The notes beneath the pieces are model-generated. The model saw nothing but the letters and a program-made list of their open reading frames with translations. It made no database searches and was not told where the DNA came from. From Scenedesmus sp. ARA3 (Eukaryota; Chlorophyta; Chlorophyceae; Sphaeropleales; Scenedesmaceae), in assembly GCA_004335835.1 (NCBI GenBank), contig RWJK01001635.1, forward strand, positions 101,099 through 165,098: a stretch of 64,000 nucleotides of DNA, read 5' to 3'. The position numbers were made by a program, and so were the translations under genes. Each line of letters starts with the position of its first letter. Position 1 is the stretch's first letter. Shown one piece after another: positions 32,701 to 47,000 of the stretch.

Positions 32701-35700
32701 GACAGCTGCTGCTCGCACAGCCCGTACAGCACGAAGAACTTCTTGGACAGGATGTCGTTCTCCTGGTAGCCGCAGGCCGCCAGCTTCACCTGCAGCCAGC
32801 AAATTGTCACATGCACAGGGCAGCGGCTGTAAGGTCAGCTGCTGCCACATAACTGCTGCACCACCACCATTGCCTCTTGGTAGCTGCAGGCAGCTAGCTT
32901 AATTTGCAGCCAGCACATTGGCGCCACAGACGAGGCAGCAGCTCGGCGGTCACATGCGGACCTGGCATGCACCGTGGTGACCCAACGCAACTGCGTTGTG
33001 TTCGATGTCCATCTGCTGCAAGCTGCTCTTGCTAAGTGTGCATGCACCTCCACACAACACTTCACCCACAAGTGTTGCACCCCACCTTGATGATGATCTG
33101 CCGGTTGGGCACCATCATCGTGACACCCCTAAACACCGCCTTGAGGTTCTCCGGCAGCTCCTGCCGCCCGGCATAGCCGGGGTTCATGGTGATGAAGAAG
33201 CCCACGCGAGGGTCCAGGCTCACTGTGCTGCCGTCAGTGAACACAAAGGACTTCTTGCGCTCGCGGATGGCACTGAGCACGCAGTAGATCTGCACAGCAC
33301 GCACGGCACGCAAGCAGCAGGGGCGGAGTTCGCAACAGGTAGTTTAGACGTTCAACCAGGTTTTTGTTCATCACAATCTGACCATCACCATGACTGCATG
33401 AAACACGCCCAGTGCAGGACGGTGAGCCATTCCTAGCTCCAAGCACAGCACACTGCCCAGCCGACGCCCACCTGCTGTGCGCAGACCGACAGCACGTCCA
33501 GGTTGATGCGGTTGAACTCGTCAAAGCAGCCCCACAGGCCGCTCTGTGCGAGGCCCTTGTAGATCTTGCCCATGCCCTTGTAGTCCATCTGGTCGCTGCA
33601 GTTGAACACCACGACGTACCTGCACGCAGAGATACAGCCGCAGTACAGCGCAGCAAAAATAGCGTTGCCGCACTTGCAAGTGGAAGAACAGCCATTGCAT
33701 GTTGGCGCCACAGTCAGAGTCAATGAGCACCTGCACTTGAAGGAGAAACCAAGCCCTGCAGCCGTGCTTGCAGCACCTGCTGCAGCACACATCGCATAGT
33801 GCCTTGCTCGAAATCGCCAGACGAAGCAAACAGGCATTGGTGACACCTGCAGGCATACTACAAGCAGCCTGCAGCTCGCAGCTGTAGAGTCCTAGGCAGT
33901 GCTCACTTTCCGAGCGTGTTGCCCAGGTCCTTGGTGGTCTCTGTCTTGCCAGTACCAGCAGGGCCAGCAGGTGCACCACCCAGGAACATGCCCAGCGCCT
34001 GCAACAGCAGCAGCAGCAGCAGCAGCAGCCGCACCGTACAATGATTCAGTACATTTGTCACCCAACAAGCAGATCGGTGAAAACAGCCTGCACCAGCCAA
34101 TGGCTGCCTTGCAGCTGCAGCCATACAGACAGGCGCGCAGATGGGTTCACTAGGCGGTACTGTTGGAATCTTTGCACACTGCCCACAGTGACAGCGCGGT
34201 GTAGAACACGTTTGTCAGCGACATGATGATCAGCCGCTCCTTCAGCTGTACTGCAAACGGCATCTGCACCTTGTGCGCTGTGGTTCCATGCAGCTGCACC
34301 TAAGCACATGATTGCTCAGACATGATGCTGCAACGCCTGCCCACCTGTGACAGCGTGATGTAGCACACGTCCGTAAGCGGCGTGATGACCAGCCGCTCCC
34401 TAAACCCCATAGATACACAAACTGCAGCATGTGCACCTTGCATGCTGTGGCTCCATGCAGCTGCATCTACACACATGTGTGCTTGGATGGAATTCTGCTA
34501 CGCATGCCCACCTGTGACAGCGTGATGTAGCACACGTCTGTCAGCGGCGTGATGACCAGGCGCTCCTTGACGCCCAGGTACTCGTAGCTGTACTCAAAGT
34601 CCACGTCACAGATGGAGATGATGGTGGTGTCCTTGTCGTCGCGCCAGTAGAAGCGCACCTGCTTGAGCCACTCAAAGTCCGTGGGATCGCGCACCTGCAG
34701 GGGGCAGCGCATTGTGCAGGCCATTGTCAGGCTGTTGTGCACTACCGTGGTGACACGCTCCACGCATGTACTGCAGTGGATACAAACAGACTAGCTGCAT
34801 GGATGAAACTGTGCAGGGGCTCCAATGCAGCACCGCACGTACCTTCTTGCGGACCAGGTCCTCCGTGGACTCCTTTTGGTGCATGTGCACAGTGATGCAT
34901 GTCTCCAGGTTGGTACGCTGGATGCGCGTGAGGTCTGTGCGCAGCGTGATCATGACCATGTCGCGCAGAAGCGCGTCCGTCTTCTTCATATTGCGGCCCA
35001 TCACAGTCTTGTCGGTCTTGGCATTTGTCAGCGCCGTCTGCACAGCAACAGCAAGAAGTGGTAAGAACCGCTGCATCGCAACTCCAGACACATAGAGTGG
35101 CACGGTGAACACTGCAACAACTAGCAGCACATGTGCATCAGATGGCCTGCTGCACAGCTCCAGCTTTGAGATTGTAGCAGGCACCCTTGCATATACATAC
35201 AACAGCAGCAGCTGACCTGCGTGTCGGCTGTCCACTGGTACTGGATGCCCAGCAGCGCAATCTGTGCTGGGTGGCCGAAGATGAAGTCCTCCAGCCCCAT
35301 CTCATACACGTTGCGCACTGCACGCTTGATGACCTGCACAGCAACGCACAATGCTACAAAGCTGAGACAGAGAAAAGGTTGAGGGTGCCAGTCATTTGTG
35401 AGCAGTGCGGAAGTCTGCAACACATGCACCAGGCTGAGACTGTAGTGCTGGCTTGCCAATGACGTAAAAAAAACCGCACCTGTTTCACGGTGTCCTGCAT
35501 GCCGTCAACCAGGCGCTGCAGCCAGACTTCGATGTTGCCCTTGGCGTCCACCGGCTTCTCAAACTCCACCTGTACCAGCACATACATGTGCAGCTCAGCA
35601 TGCTGCTGCAAGGACTTTCACGCATGTGCTGTTGCCGTCAGCAAGGCGGACTGGCATGTCAACACACAAAGGTGTACAGCCCAACAGGATGCGTGGCGTG

Positions 35701-38021
35701 CAAGTGTGGTGTGAGCAAGGTGGCAAGGTGCCAGACCACATTTGTGATGGTTGCAGTGCAGATTGCGGCATTGGTTCCCTGCCCACCTTTTCGCCCTGCT
35801 GGCTGAACATCTCCAGCATGCGCGTCTTGTCTGCCTTGTCAAAGGTGACGTTGCTGAGGCTGTCAAACAGGCCGGACTGGAAGTGCGGCACCACGCTGGG
35901 TGGATCGCTGCCCAGGGACAGGATCTCCAGCAGGGTAGGGTCGGACACAAAGTAGAACCTGGCAAACAGCAGGAGAGATGGCAGTTGATTGTCCAATACA
36001 CCAAGTGAAGCGAAGCTGACGCAGTGTTGCCCAGCCATGTTGCTGCTTGACTCAAACTGCAAGCCCTGAGTCGCAAACAAGGCATGCTCAGCTGGCGCAC
36101 CTAGGGAACTCCGCACGCTTTGTCTCCAGGTACGCGCTGAGGCTCTTCTGGCAGAGCTCTAACTGCTCGAGCAGGTGTGGCAGCATGTTCTTCATCAGCT
36201 CACTGCCGGCACACGTGGCCACCACATTGGGGTTCTCTATGGCAGACGTGACAATCTGCAGAGAACAGAAAGCAAGAAAGCAACAGGCACGGGCAAGCAG
36301 GATCTGTTTCAGCAGCAGTGGTGAAGTCGTAGACAGTTGATGTTGCACAGACAAGATGCAGCTCAGACAAGCATGGCAGTCACTCGGCGGTGCACACCAT
36401 GTACTGCAGCAGCTGATGCAGCCTTCAACCATCCTGCAGACCATAACAAGTCCAAGCACTTCTAACCGCACCTTCATGTAGTTCTTGTCAATGTTCTGGA
36501 AGCGCTTGGCCTCCAGCGGCAGCTGCTTGACGATGTCACCGCCTGAGAAGACAGCCTCCATGTACATCCACATGTTCTGCACCATCAGCCACTGCTCGAT
36601 GATCTCCGACACTGTGCTCAGCTTCATGATCCAGCCCTGCACCTGCTCCCTGAAGGGCGTGCTGTACCTGCAGCCATGAAGTCACGATGCGGTGATCCAG
36701 CAGCCAACACAGCAGATTGAGTCAGGGATAATTTTGCATTGTGCACAGCTGCTGCTTGATGTTTGCATTTGCGCTACAAGAAGCACCAAGCAAATCATGC
36801 CAAACACTGCCAGCTACTGCAGGAAACTGCTGTGCATAGCCTGTTTGTGCCAAAAACCGCACCTGTTGGTGGCCATGCTTCCGAGCTGCATCTGGCTGTC
36901 CTCCAGCTTCTCGATCAATTCAGCAGTGTCGCTGGGCTTCAGGATGACAGGCCCGCGTGTCTTGTAGTCAGCAAAGACCTGCACGGCAGCAGACACACAC
37001 AACAGCCATGGAATACACACTGCATCCAGCAGCTGGATATACTAGCGTTCTTGTTTGACGCCACACACACAGTGTTTGGGGCCATGTTCAGCAGTCACAA
37101 CAACTTGCTGTGGGTAGCGTAGCGGATGCAATACTGATACCGCAAGCGCTGCAACTTTCAGACGCACCAGGTTCAGAGCCACCCAGTCGCTCTCAATGCC
37201 TGCCAGCTTTGTCTCGATCTGCTCCTCCTTGACAGCAGCTGTGGTGATCTCCTCCAGCTCCTCGCGGTGCTGCAGGATGTGGCAGTCCAGCAGGTGCTGC
37301 AGCTTGAAGACATCATCAGCCAGCTGCAGCTCCTTGCCTGCGCACCAAAACATGATAGGGCAGCATCACCGACACCACAGTCAGTGTCACAAAAGCACTA
37401 GACCATGTGTTCAACCTGTTGTGGCTCATACCATTCATAAGGTGCCAGGACCCACATGTACCTATCCGCTTTCACTAGGTATGTGCTAGGAGCAGCACAC
37501 TATGCACATGCAGCACCTCTCAGCAAACAGATGTGGCTATTCAAGAAGTGCTGCGTTGCCGGTGCACGGACCTGTGATCTGCATCAGCGCCCGCCAGTGC
37601 CTGTCCCGCATGGCCTTGTGCGCCAGCGCTTGGAACAGCGGCAGCATCTCAAGGAAGTTGTCAATGGTGTCCCTGCACCGCAAAACACCACAACATTCAG
37701 TCGGTGAGGTTTCCATCCTCACCTCACTCACAGCAAGAGTTGCAGTCTGTCGTGCGTGGTAGGCTGTGCGAGGGTTGCTGGCGCAGACTGACACACTGGC
37801 TGCCCCCGCCGTGTTGCTGGCCCCACCTGCAGTCCACGTAGGCCTGCCAGTCCCTCAGTGCCTTTGGCAGCTTCTTGCACTGCGCCTGGTACTGCAGCAC
37901 CTGCTCTCCCCACTCATCAACCTTCTCCACGACATCCACCCAGAAGTAGTCGCCGTAGCCCTTGATGGTGCTGATGACGGTCACATACAGGCTGCAGATG
38001 CGTATGGCAACCGCAGGAGCC

Positions 38022-38054
<33 letters not shown>

Positions 38055-41000
38055 AGCAGGATATGGTGTCAATGCATGACAACCTGAACCGGCATCACAC
38101 CGCCATGCCGCAGACGCTGTGCACATCATAATTGACCATGTCGCGCTGCAACAAAGCTGCTGGGCTCAGGACGCGATAGCAGCAGCTGCACTCTGCACAC
38201 AGCATGTTGTGGACCTGGCACTTTGAGTATGCGGCTGTGCCCACCTGTACAGCCTGTCCAGCATGGACACCTCCTTCTCTGTCTGCTCCAGCTCAGGGTA
38301 GGAGGTGACTGCCAGCCCAAACAGCTCTTCGCCACTGCTGTAGTTCTCCCACTTGCGCTTGCGCACCTGCACGTTCACACATACACAGCAGCCAGGAGGT
38401 TAGCCAGCATCATCACAGTACTCTACAGTCTCACCAGTGTAGGCCTCACCTGACAAGCTTCGGCTGCAGTGCAGATAATCATTTGTTGCTGCAGCTGCAG
38501 CAGCCTCTGCAATTCTGCAACACAGCATTGCAAAACTTTGATAGCCCACCATACCACAGAGCTGGCCAATGCGCCTCAACTGGCTGCAGTGCACAACAGC
38601 AAATGTTCCAGCTTTGCAGGCTTCGAACCCCACCTCGAACATCTGCTGGAACTTCTTGAGCCTGTCCACTGCCTCCATGGGGTCCAGGCCAGGCACCATG
38701 GGCCCGTTGGCCTCCCAGTCGCGCCTGAAGGCCTGGGCGTCCGTTACAAACGCGTGCACCTCCTTGATGAGGTCGCGCTTGAAGCCAACCTGCAGTTGGT
38801 GCAGGTGGTGGCAATGTTTTTTGCTCAATAATCAGGCAGAGCACAGCGGTGTTGGGTAAGGCAGTGTAAGGGTATATCCATCAGAGTCAATGCAGCTGGC
38901 AGGCGGAGCAAGCAGCTGCCATACCGCTAGGCTTATCTTCATGCCATTACAGCTGCAGCACAAGCCCTGCCATGCAGGCTTATGGTGACTTCCATTTCTC
39001 GATGGCAGTTGCTGCCAACACGTGCAGTTGGCTGTTGCCCGCACCTGCTGCCGTGCCAGGTTGTCGCTGGTGTCTGTTGCCAGCTTGCGCAGCTTCCTCC
39101 AGCCGTACCGCAGGTCTGACACCATGCCTGTCTCCTCCTTGGGCACCCGCACCTGCAGCAGCAGCCACACAAGCACTCAGTAACAGGACTACAACATGCA
39201 TGTAGGTGTGAGCTGTAATTCACTCGCAAGTGCTTGCAGACCAAGGTGTACTTGTCGGCAAAAGTGCTGCAGCCCAGCAGATGCAAGTATTCCCAACATG
39301 ACATGCAAGCTGTCCCACTACTCACAGCACCCACCTCGTAGCGCAGCAGCAGGCTGTACATGTCCTCAATTGGGGCAATCATGGAGTCAATGTCAGCCTC
39401 CTTCTCGCGGACCTGCAGCATACATATTCACATGATAAGGGTTTAATACTACGCTGCTTAGCATGGTCTATGCCGTATGTATCCCTGCCCCACATTAATT
39501 GAGCTGTAAACAAACCAAGCAACATGCTGTGCTGGTTGCCCTGCCAACCACGCACCTCATTCAGCACATTGACCAGGTAACGCACATCCTCCAGGTCCTC
39601 AACCTTGCGGTTGAGCTTCAGTGTGGTATCCCTAGCAGTGCAGATGCAAGCAATCGGCAGTGGTGAGCTGCAGCCGGCGTCGAGTGGCAGCGCCGGTGCT
39701 GGCAGCAAGGACAACTGTGGAGCAATTGAAGGCACAGCAGGAGCAGAACCAGGCAAAAAGCACACGGCAAGAGCACAAGAACGGTCAAATCACTGCCAGC
39801 AGAACAGCACAGCGTGGTAGCAGATGGCAGCAGCTGGGCTTGCCTGATGTATGAATCGAAGGCCTTCAGATCCTCTGCGCTCTGCGCATGCAGGTTCTTG
39901 GCAAACTGCGCCTTCCAGCTGGCTGCCTCGCTCTTCAGCGAGGTCTTCAGTGGCGTGGTCTCAAGTGACAGCGAGCCTGCAGGCAACACACATTGCAGCT
40001 GTTGGCATCACTTGCGCCTGCAGCCCTGTTGCACAAGCTGCGTAAAGCACTTGAAGCCAAGTGTGCTGTTAAAGTCACAAGCGGGGTGCATGCAGTTGAA
40101 ACTGGCAGCAAGATTGGCCAAAGTCAGTGTACCGATCAGCATCCAGCGCACCAATGTTGTACAGCGTTGGAATAGATGCAATCTCTGTCTCCACCGCCAT
40201 GTACTTCTTCAGCTCTGCCTCAAAGGCCTCCAGTGTAGGGCTGGTGGCCATGAACGCCTCATAAGTGGCCTGCACAGGACATGGCAGAGTGAGTGCCAAC
40301 TCGGCTTGGTAAGTGCTAGCTCAGGTCAGCATAGTACTCTGCAGCTCACAGGGCATGCAGTTGTACCTGCTGCTGCATGCTCGTGCACCTATATGCAGGC
40401 AGTCACAGGTAAGTTTGACAGCACAAATGATATGGCGTTACAGCATGCCAGCATCGCCGTACCTGGAGGCTTTGCTTCCACAGGAAGGCATACTTGTCAA
40501 AGTGGCTCAGGTACTCTGCCACCTGCTGCTTCACACCCTCCACGCTGCCTGTCAGCAGCAGCACGCTCTTGACAACCTCCTTGTCGCGCGCAATGAGGTC
40601 ATAGTAGGTGGGAGGCCCGCCAATCATGCCCCAGCAGCGCAGCTGACGGCTTGCCTGCATACAGGTGAGCATACAAGAGGTTCCAAGCCACGTGAGCGCC
40701 TATAACCAATACGATCGTATCTAGCACAAACAGCAGGAACAAGCTAGTTATCTGCATATGCTTCCGTCCGCCACATGACAAGCAGAACTAGCGCCGTCTC
40801 TGGACGAGTGCTTGCTGGCGTTTGGATGTGCGCACCTGCAGGATGGCCTTGGCTGTTGAGTTGACTGCATCCTGGATGCCATCCAGCGTGGGGTTCAGCG
40901 TGATGTTTGGCAGCTGCATATAGATACATACGCACAAATCAGTGTCTGGTGTGAGGTGGGTGGTGATACATGTCCATTGCACGGTGATGAACTTGCTTGG

Positions 41001-44000
41001 CACAAATGTGTATCAGTGCTGCCACTGATTAGCAGAGCGATGTGTGGCCAGCGCTGCACCACAACAAGCCAGTAGTTAGTGGCCGAATACCTCAAAAAGA
41101 CAAAAGCACAAGGTGAGGGGCCAGCACCAGCTGTAGACCCACCGTGAGCTCCACATCAACATCAAAGAAAGGCCGCTCCATGTAGAAAATGCCAGTTGCT
41201 GTCTTGCTGCCCAGGCGCCGCTTCATAGCAGCAAAGCTGCGCTGTGTGGCCAGCAGGATGGACTGCAGGCAGGGGCAGGCAAGGTTTGGTGGGGCCGAAT
41301 TGTGGATGATATGCCACAGGGGTGCGAACACATTCCATGCGGGTGACAGCAGAAGCGTATGAATAAAGGCGGCGTTCCGGCAAGTCGTTGGTGACCACCA
41401 CATGTGCATAGATTATGCTGCCGCAGCACAACCTCCACCACCAGCAGCAGCAGCAGCACACCAACAGACACTCCGCGCGGGCACGTGATCTGCAGGGTCC
41501 TGGCTGCCTCACCTTGTACATCAGGCTGCTGTAGTAGCTGCGGAACAGGTCCACCTCCCGTGCATCAACAGTCACATCAGGGTTCTCCCGAGGGGCGTTC
41601 TGCAAGCATGCAGGCAAAGCTCCAGCAGGTGACAACCAACACAACAGTGCGCCGAGTGCCACCATGGTGGCGCTACGCACGATGGCAGCAAGCATGCCCT
41701 GCAGCATGCTTGAACTTGCGGCTGAATGTTGAAGGTGCAATGCTCTGCTGTTGCTGTTGCGCTGTTGGCAGATCACTCATTGCGCTACACCTGCTGCCCC
41801 TCTGTTCTCACCTCCACCAGCGAGATGACATCCTCAATGGCACAAGCCACCTCCTCGTTGCGCACAGCCAGCTGCTGCGCCTGTGCCTTTTGGAACTTGT
41901 CCTGCGCCGTGATGAACTCCTCGTACGTGAAAGACCTGCAGCAGCAGCCACGGCAGTGTGAGATGCAGCCAGCCATGCACCGCCGGCAACTGAATCACTC
42001 TTCATACACTAGAGCCATAGGTGCAGCAAGATCTGCTTAGGATAAGAGGTATCACTCCATGCACGCTTTGTGAAAGGCTGCTGTACCATGCCGCATTCCT
42101 TGCTACACTACATCAGCGCAGCAGCACACCTGTCTGCGGGCAGCTCCACCAGCAGTGTGCGCTGGATGGCCTGCAGGTTGGCCTCCACCCTGTTGTCCAC
42201 GATGTCCATCACCTTGCGCACCAGCTCCTCCAGCCGCGCCAGGCCCTGCAGCGCAAGCGTACACATGTGTACACAGGCACACAGCATTTTTGAAGACCTC
42301 CAGCAACGCATAAATGCACGCTTCACTCCTTACAGACAAACAGCATGCATCACACAAGCAGCGTCGTGAATCGACTTTCCTCATGTCACTGTCTTTCAAG
42401 CTCGTCTGGTGAAATCTTGTTGTCACAGAAGCACACCTGCTTGAACCTGTGCAGGTAGCCGTCGATGTTCATGGATGCCCAGGTGAGGATGAACATGCCT
42501 GGCGCCACCTTTTTCTCCATGTCCTCCAGGTGCGGCTTCAGCAGCGGCTTGAACACCGGCTGCACGCGCGCCATCACGGACTCATACTCGTGCACCTGTG
42601 GAGGCATCAGATGTGTTGGTGCATGTCACACCGCTGGATGCAAGCATATGCTACCAAGCTTCATTCCTTCTGCTGTTTCAATTGCAATCCAACTCAAGCA
42701 GCTGTACAGCAGCAGCAGTCTGCCACAACAAACACTTCCTTCAACAACCTACTCACCGCAAATGACAGCTGCGAGAAGTAGTAGTTGAACTTCTCCTCCT
42801 GCAGCAGCAGCGTGCGCGCTGCTTCTGGCACATGCACGCCAATGAGCTGCAAGTACTTGGCCTCCCTGCGGGGTAACACCCAACACAACAAGTATCATTA
42901 CTATACTTATGTGACCAGACGGAATGATTTTGCCACAACTCAAGCAAGATTACCATGGCCTGTGATCCCTGTGATCTTGACATGTGCTGCAGGGCCGGGC
43001 GCTGGATGTCCTGAGCACTTGCGTAGTGTCAAAGCCAGCTCACCTGATCAGCTGCATGAGCTCCTTGTCCAGGTTGACCAGCAGCTGCCCAGAGTCCGGG
43101 TGCCGCACCAGCAGCGGCGCGCTCAGGCCGCTGCGCTGCTGCTCGATGCCCTTCAGCCAGGCCTGGTGCCACAGCGTCTCAAACTCCACCAGCGCCTTGG
43201 CCACCTGCATGCACAAGTGTATGCGTGGAACATGTTCAAAAACAGCTCAAGATGCAAATTCATGCAGGTAGAATCGAAAATTGTAGCTGCACACAGCTCG
43301 ACACGACTACAGCAGGCAACCGCAGTGGCTGGTGCTGGTGTCGTCCGTTGCTGAGAGTTGCTGTTGCTCACCCTGTTGTACATCTTGATGACCTTCTTGC
43401 TCTCCTTCTGCGCCATGAGTGCCTTGTTCTGCGCGAAGTGCTGCATGGGCTCCTCAATGCGGCGCAGCAGCTGCCGTGACCACATGATGTTGCCTGCGAT
43501 CGGCGGCATGTTGCGCGCTACCGGCGGCTTGTGCTTGAAGGACTCATACTGCGCCTGCACAGCCTCCAGGTCCTTCACGTAGTAGTGGAAGATCACCTGT
43601 GGCCGGCAAACAATACAACAGCACTCAGCAGTGAGGTGAGTAGCCTAAGACGCACGCTCTGCTGCCCAGAGACGGCTGTGATGAAGCGCATACCTCCATG
43701 AATGCAGCATTGGTAGCAGGGATTGCCACATGCTGACTCCTGCTACTGCATGCGCAGCATGCCACCACGCGCAGTTGGCGAGTGCTGCCAGCCAGCACCC
43801 ACCTGGTACTTTGCATCCAGCTCCTCCTTCAGCTTGTCCCGCTGCAGGATGGCGTTGAACTGCGCCAGCAGGCTCAGCGCATGCTCCGTGCTGGTGATGT
43901 TCTCAAACGATGTGTTAATAAACGCCTGCGGCACAGGACACAACACAACGATGCCAGCAGTGGCTGTGTGTTTTATGTCTGCAAATATGCCGTTTCCAAG

Positions 44001-47000
44001 CAAATGCCCATCGGCAGGACATAGACTGGCTGAATCCTCAACCAGCTTGCCGGCAGCACCCTGAACAAAGGGAGCACCCTGAACAAAGGCTGTACACACA
44101 GCAGATCACATCGCTATGTCTCCCTCCTGCAAGCAAAACTCCTCACCAGCAGGCTGATCTCCAGGTCGTGGATGTTCACATTGAACTCCAGGTAGTCGCG
44201 GTCAAACTGGTTGCGGCTGTAGTCCAGCAGGTCGTACGGCTTGCGCTTGACATCATCGATGATGGTGTACAGCGACTTGAGCACGGTCTCGAGGCCTTAC
44301 AAAGCAGCAGACATAGAAGCGTTGAAGAAGCACGTGAGCTGGCGATGTGGTGGTGGGCGCGGTCGGGATGCGGTGCATGAACCCTGGCAGAGCACTATGC
44401 ACGCACAGGCGCATTATTGCAATGCATGCTTGCTGTGCTGGATAAAGAGACAGCGGCACAGGCAGCACGTACTGCTGCAGGTGCAGGCTGAGCACGTACG
44501 ATAGCGTTGCACACCTGCGATGTGTGTGTGCTGCTCCAGAGAGCTGAACTGGTGGATGGTCGTGAACATGTCGATCAGCTTGTTCAGGCGCTTGGCGAAC
44601 AGCTCAAACTTGAGGAACACTGCGCGCTCATCCATCTCAAAGGGCTGGCTCAGCAGAAGTAGAAGCAGACAGCAACATCATAGTGAGTTGCAGCTTGCAG
44701 GACAGCCAGCAAAGCCCGCCTGCCATTATATCTAAAGTGCCATCGCAGCACATGTCGGGTGAGGCAGCACTCACACAAGAAGCTCAGCATGGCATGCGCA
44801 GCGCATGTGCCATGTGGACAGGTTTTGACAACAAGCGTTCATTTGCTCACCTTCTCTGGGTTCTTGGCCCTGACAGCGTCCCGCTCCACCATGTACTGCT
44901 GCTTGTACACCTCGCACAGCTGCACGCAGACCTGCGATCACAAACAGCATCAGCAGCTGCAGGTCAGCACAGTGAGGAGCAAGGGTGTGACATAGAGCTG
45001 CTTACACGGCATAACAGCACGCACACGCCTGTTTGCAACAAACAACCGCCTGCCTGGCTGGGCGACCAAGACGCGTTATGCATAGGTACATAGCATGACA
45101 ACAGTGTATGTGCGCAGATGCAGCATCCTCATGCAGCTGTGCCATTGGCCCATTCACCCACCTTCATGTTTGCGATCAGCTGCGTTTTCTCCTGATCCCA
45201 GATCTTGCCAGGCGCCAGGATGCTCTCCTTGCAGCCGCGCATCATCTGGTTGGTGATCTTCTGGAACAGCGTCGTCATGCGCTGCGGCGTGCCGTAGTAG
45301 CGCGCGATCTTGTACATGGTCATGATCGACTGCATCAGGCTGCGCAGGCTGTCCAGTATTTGCTGGGGGCTGCCACCATACATGACCTGAAGAGGAGCAG
45401 CAGCACGGCATGCAGCATCACATGAGTCATCACGCGCTTGATAGCAAACGCAGGTTGCCAGTGTGAATCTGCAGGTGAAGCCGCAGCAGCTACGCAGCAC
45501 AAAGAAATGGCCAGCACAACCCCGCCCACCTCAAATGCGCGCTCCAGGGTTGTCAGGTAGCGCACATTGTCGTTGGCCTCATTGGCTGCATCAGTCAGCT
45601 TCAGCTCAATGCCCTTCCAGCGCTTGTAGGCCTGCAGGCACCACATCTCCTACATGTTAGTGCGTTGAACCAGTAAACCACCGAGCATCTGTTCACACAA
45701 CATGCACAAAACCTTGTGGGCTGTTAGATGCAACTAACGACATGTGAGCCGCGGGCTGCAGCGGGAAGTTGCACCAACGTACAAGCTAATCAAAACAGCA
45801 TGCTGTTGCAGGCTTCTGCTGGCACACCACTGCCTGATTGTTGAATGGCGAGCGCACTTACTGGAGAGTGCGCCACGCTGCACACGCCAAGCACCAGCTT
45901 GCACTCTCGGCGCTTCAGCTGCTCTGTGAGCGAGTTAATGCGTGCCATCTGCTTGCGCCAGTACTCCAGCTCTGTGGCAGGCCCTGGCTCCTCGCCAGCT
46001 GGCACAACATTTACCTCCTTCAGCAGGCTGTCAATCTGAAACATGTCAAAGTGGCACAACATGGCGCAGAGTGTACAGTTGCTGCTCAGTGGAACACACT
46101 ATGTACACATGCATGTGCTTGCAGGAACTTGGCCGTTCATCCAGGCATAGCAACTTTCACCAGCTATGTGGTGCTTATGATTCAGCCTTGGAGCATCATA
46201 TTTGCAGAACAGATCTCAAATTGCTTTGCAACGTGAACACCTGCTGCTCAGCACAGGCCTGAGCACCACCATCGCAAAGCAATCACCCGCAGCAGCAGCT
46301 GTGCACAGCAGCAACGCTGCTGACTGAGTGCAAGCATCTGCATACCTGATTGCACCAATCGCCCAAGCACTCCTCCAGGTGCTTTGCCACTGCAGGCTCA
46401 TTTGCTGCCTGGTTGAAAGAAGCTGGCCGCAGCTCATACTGGCTGGCAAACTTCTCATCTGGCAACAGCAGCTCAACACCGCCCTGCAGGCAGCCCGATG
46501 CGTCTACCAGCACGCTGGCAATCTTGTCAGTGCCTGCAGGACAGACAATTGATGGAAAGAATATAACAACAGCAGCAAGAAGCGACAGTGCCAGCCATAC
46601 AGCACTGCCACTGGTGCTGTGTGGGGACCTGCATGGTGTGACTGTTGGATGGCTGCGCTGTATGAACATATGCGCCAGCTGCGCTGCTGCCTATCGCTTG
46701 CAAACCAGCATTTGCTGCTGCTGTTTCCATAGGTGCTGCGCTTGTCGCTGCTCAATCATCACCTGCCAGGAACTCCTGCATGTGGTCTGCAGGCATCTTG
46801 CCCCAGCTGCCCTGCTCCTGCAGGACTGGCAGGTACAGGTCTGCCACCAGCGCCTTGAAGGTGTCCAGGGCAGACCCCTGGATCTCTCCCACTGCAATGT
46901 CCGATTCAATCGCCTTTTCGCTGACGCCCTTAGGGTTGATGCGCACAAAGAACATGCACTTGCCTGAGCCGACCCTGTCAGCCTGCAGGAAACATACCGA

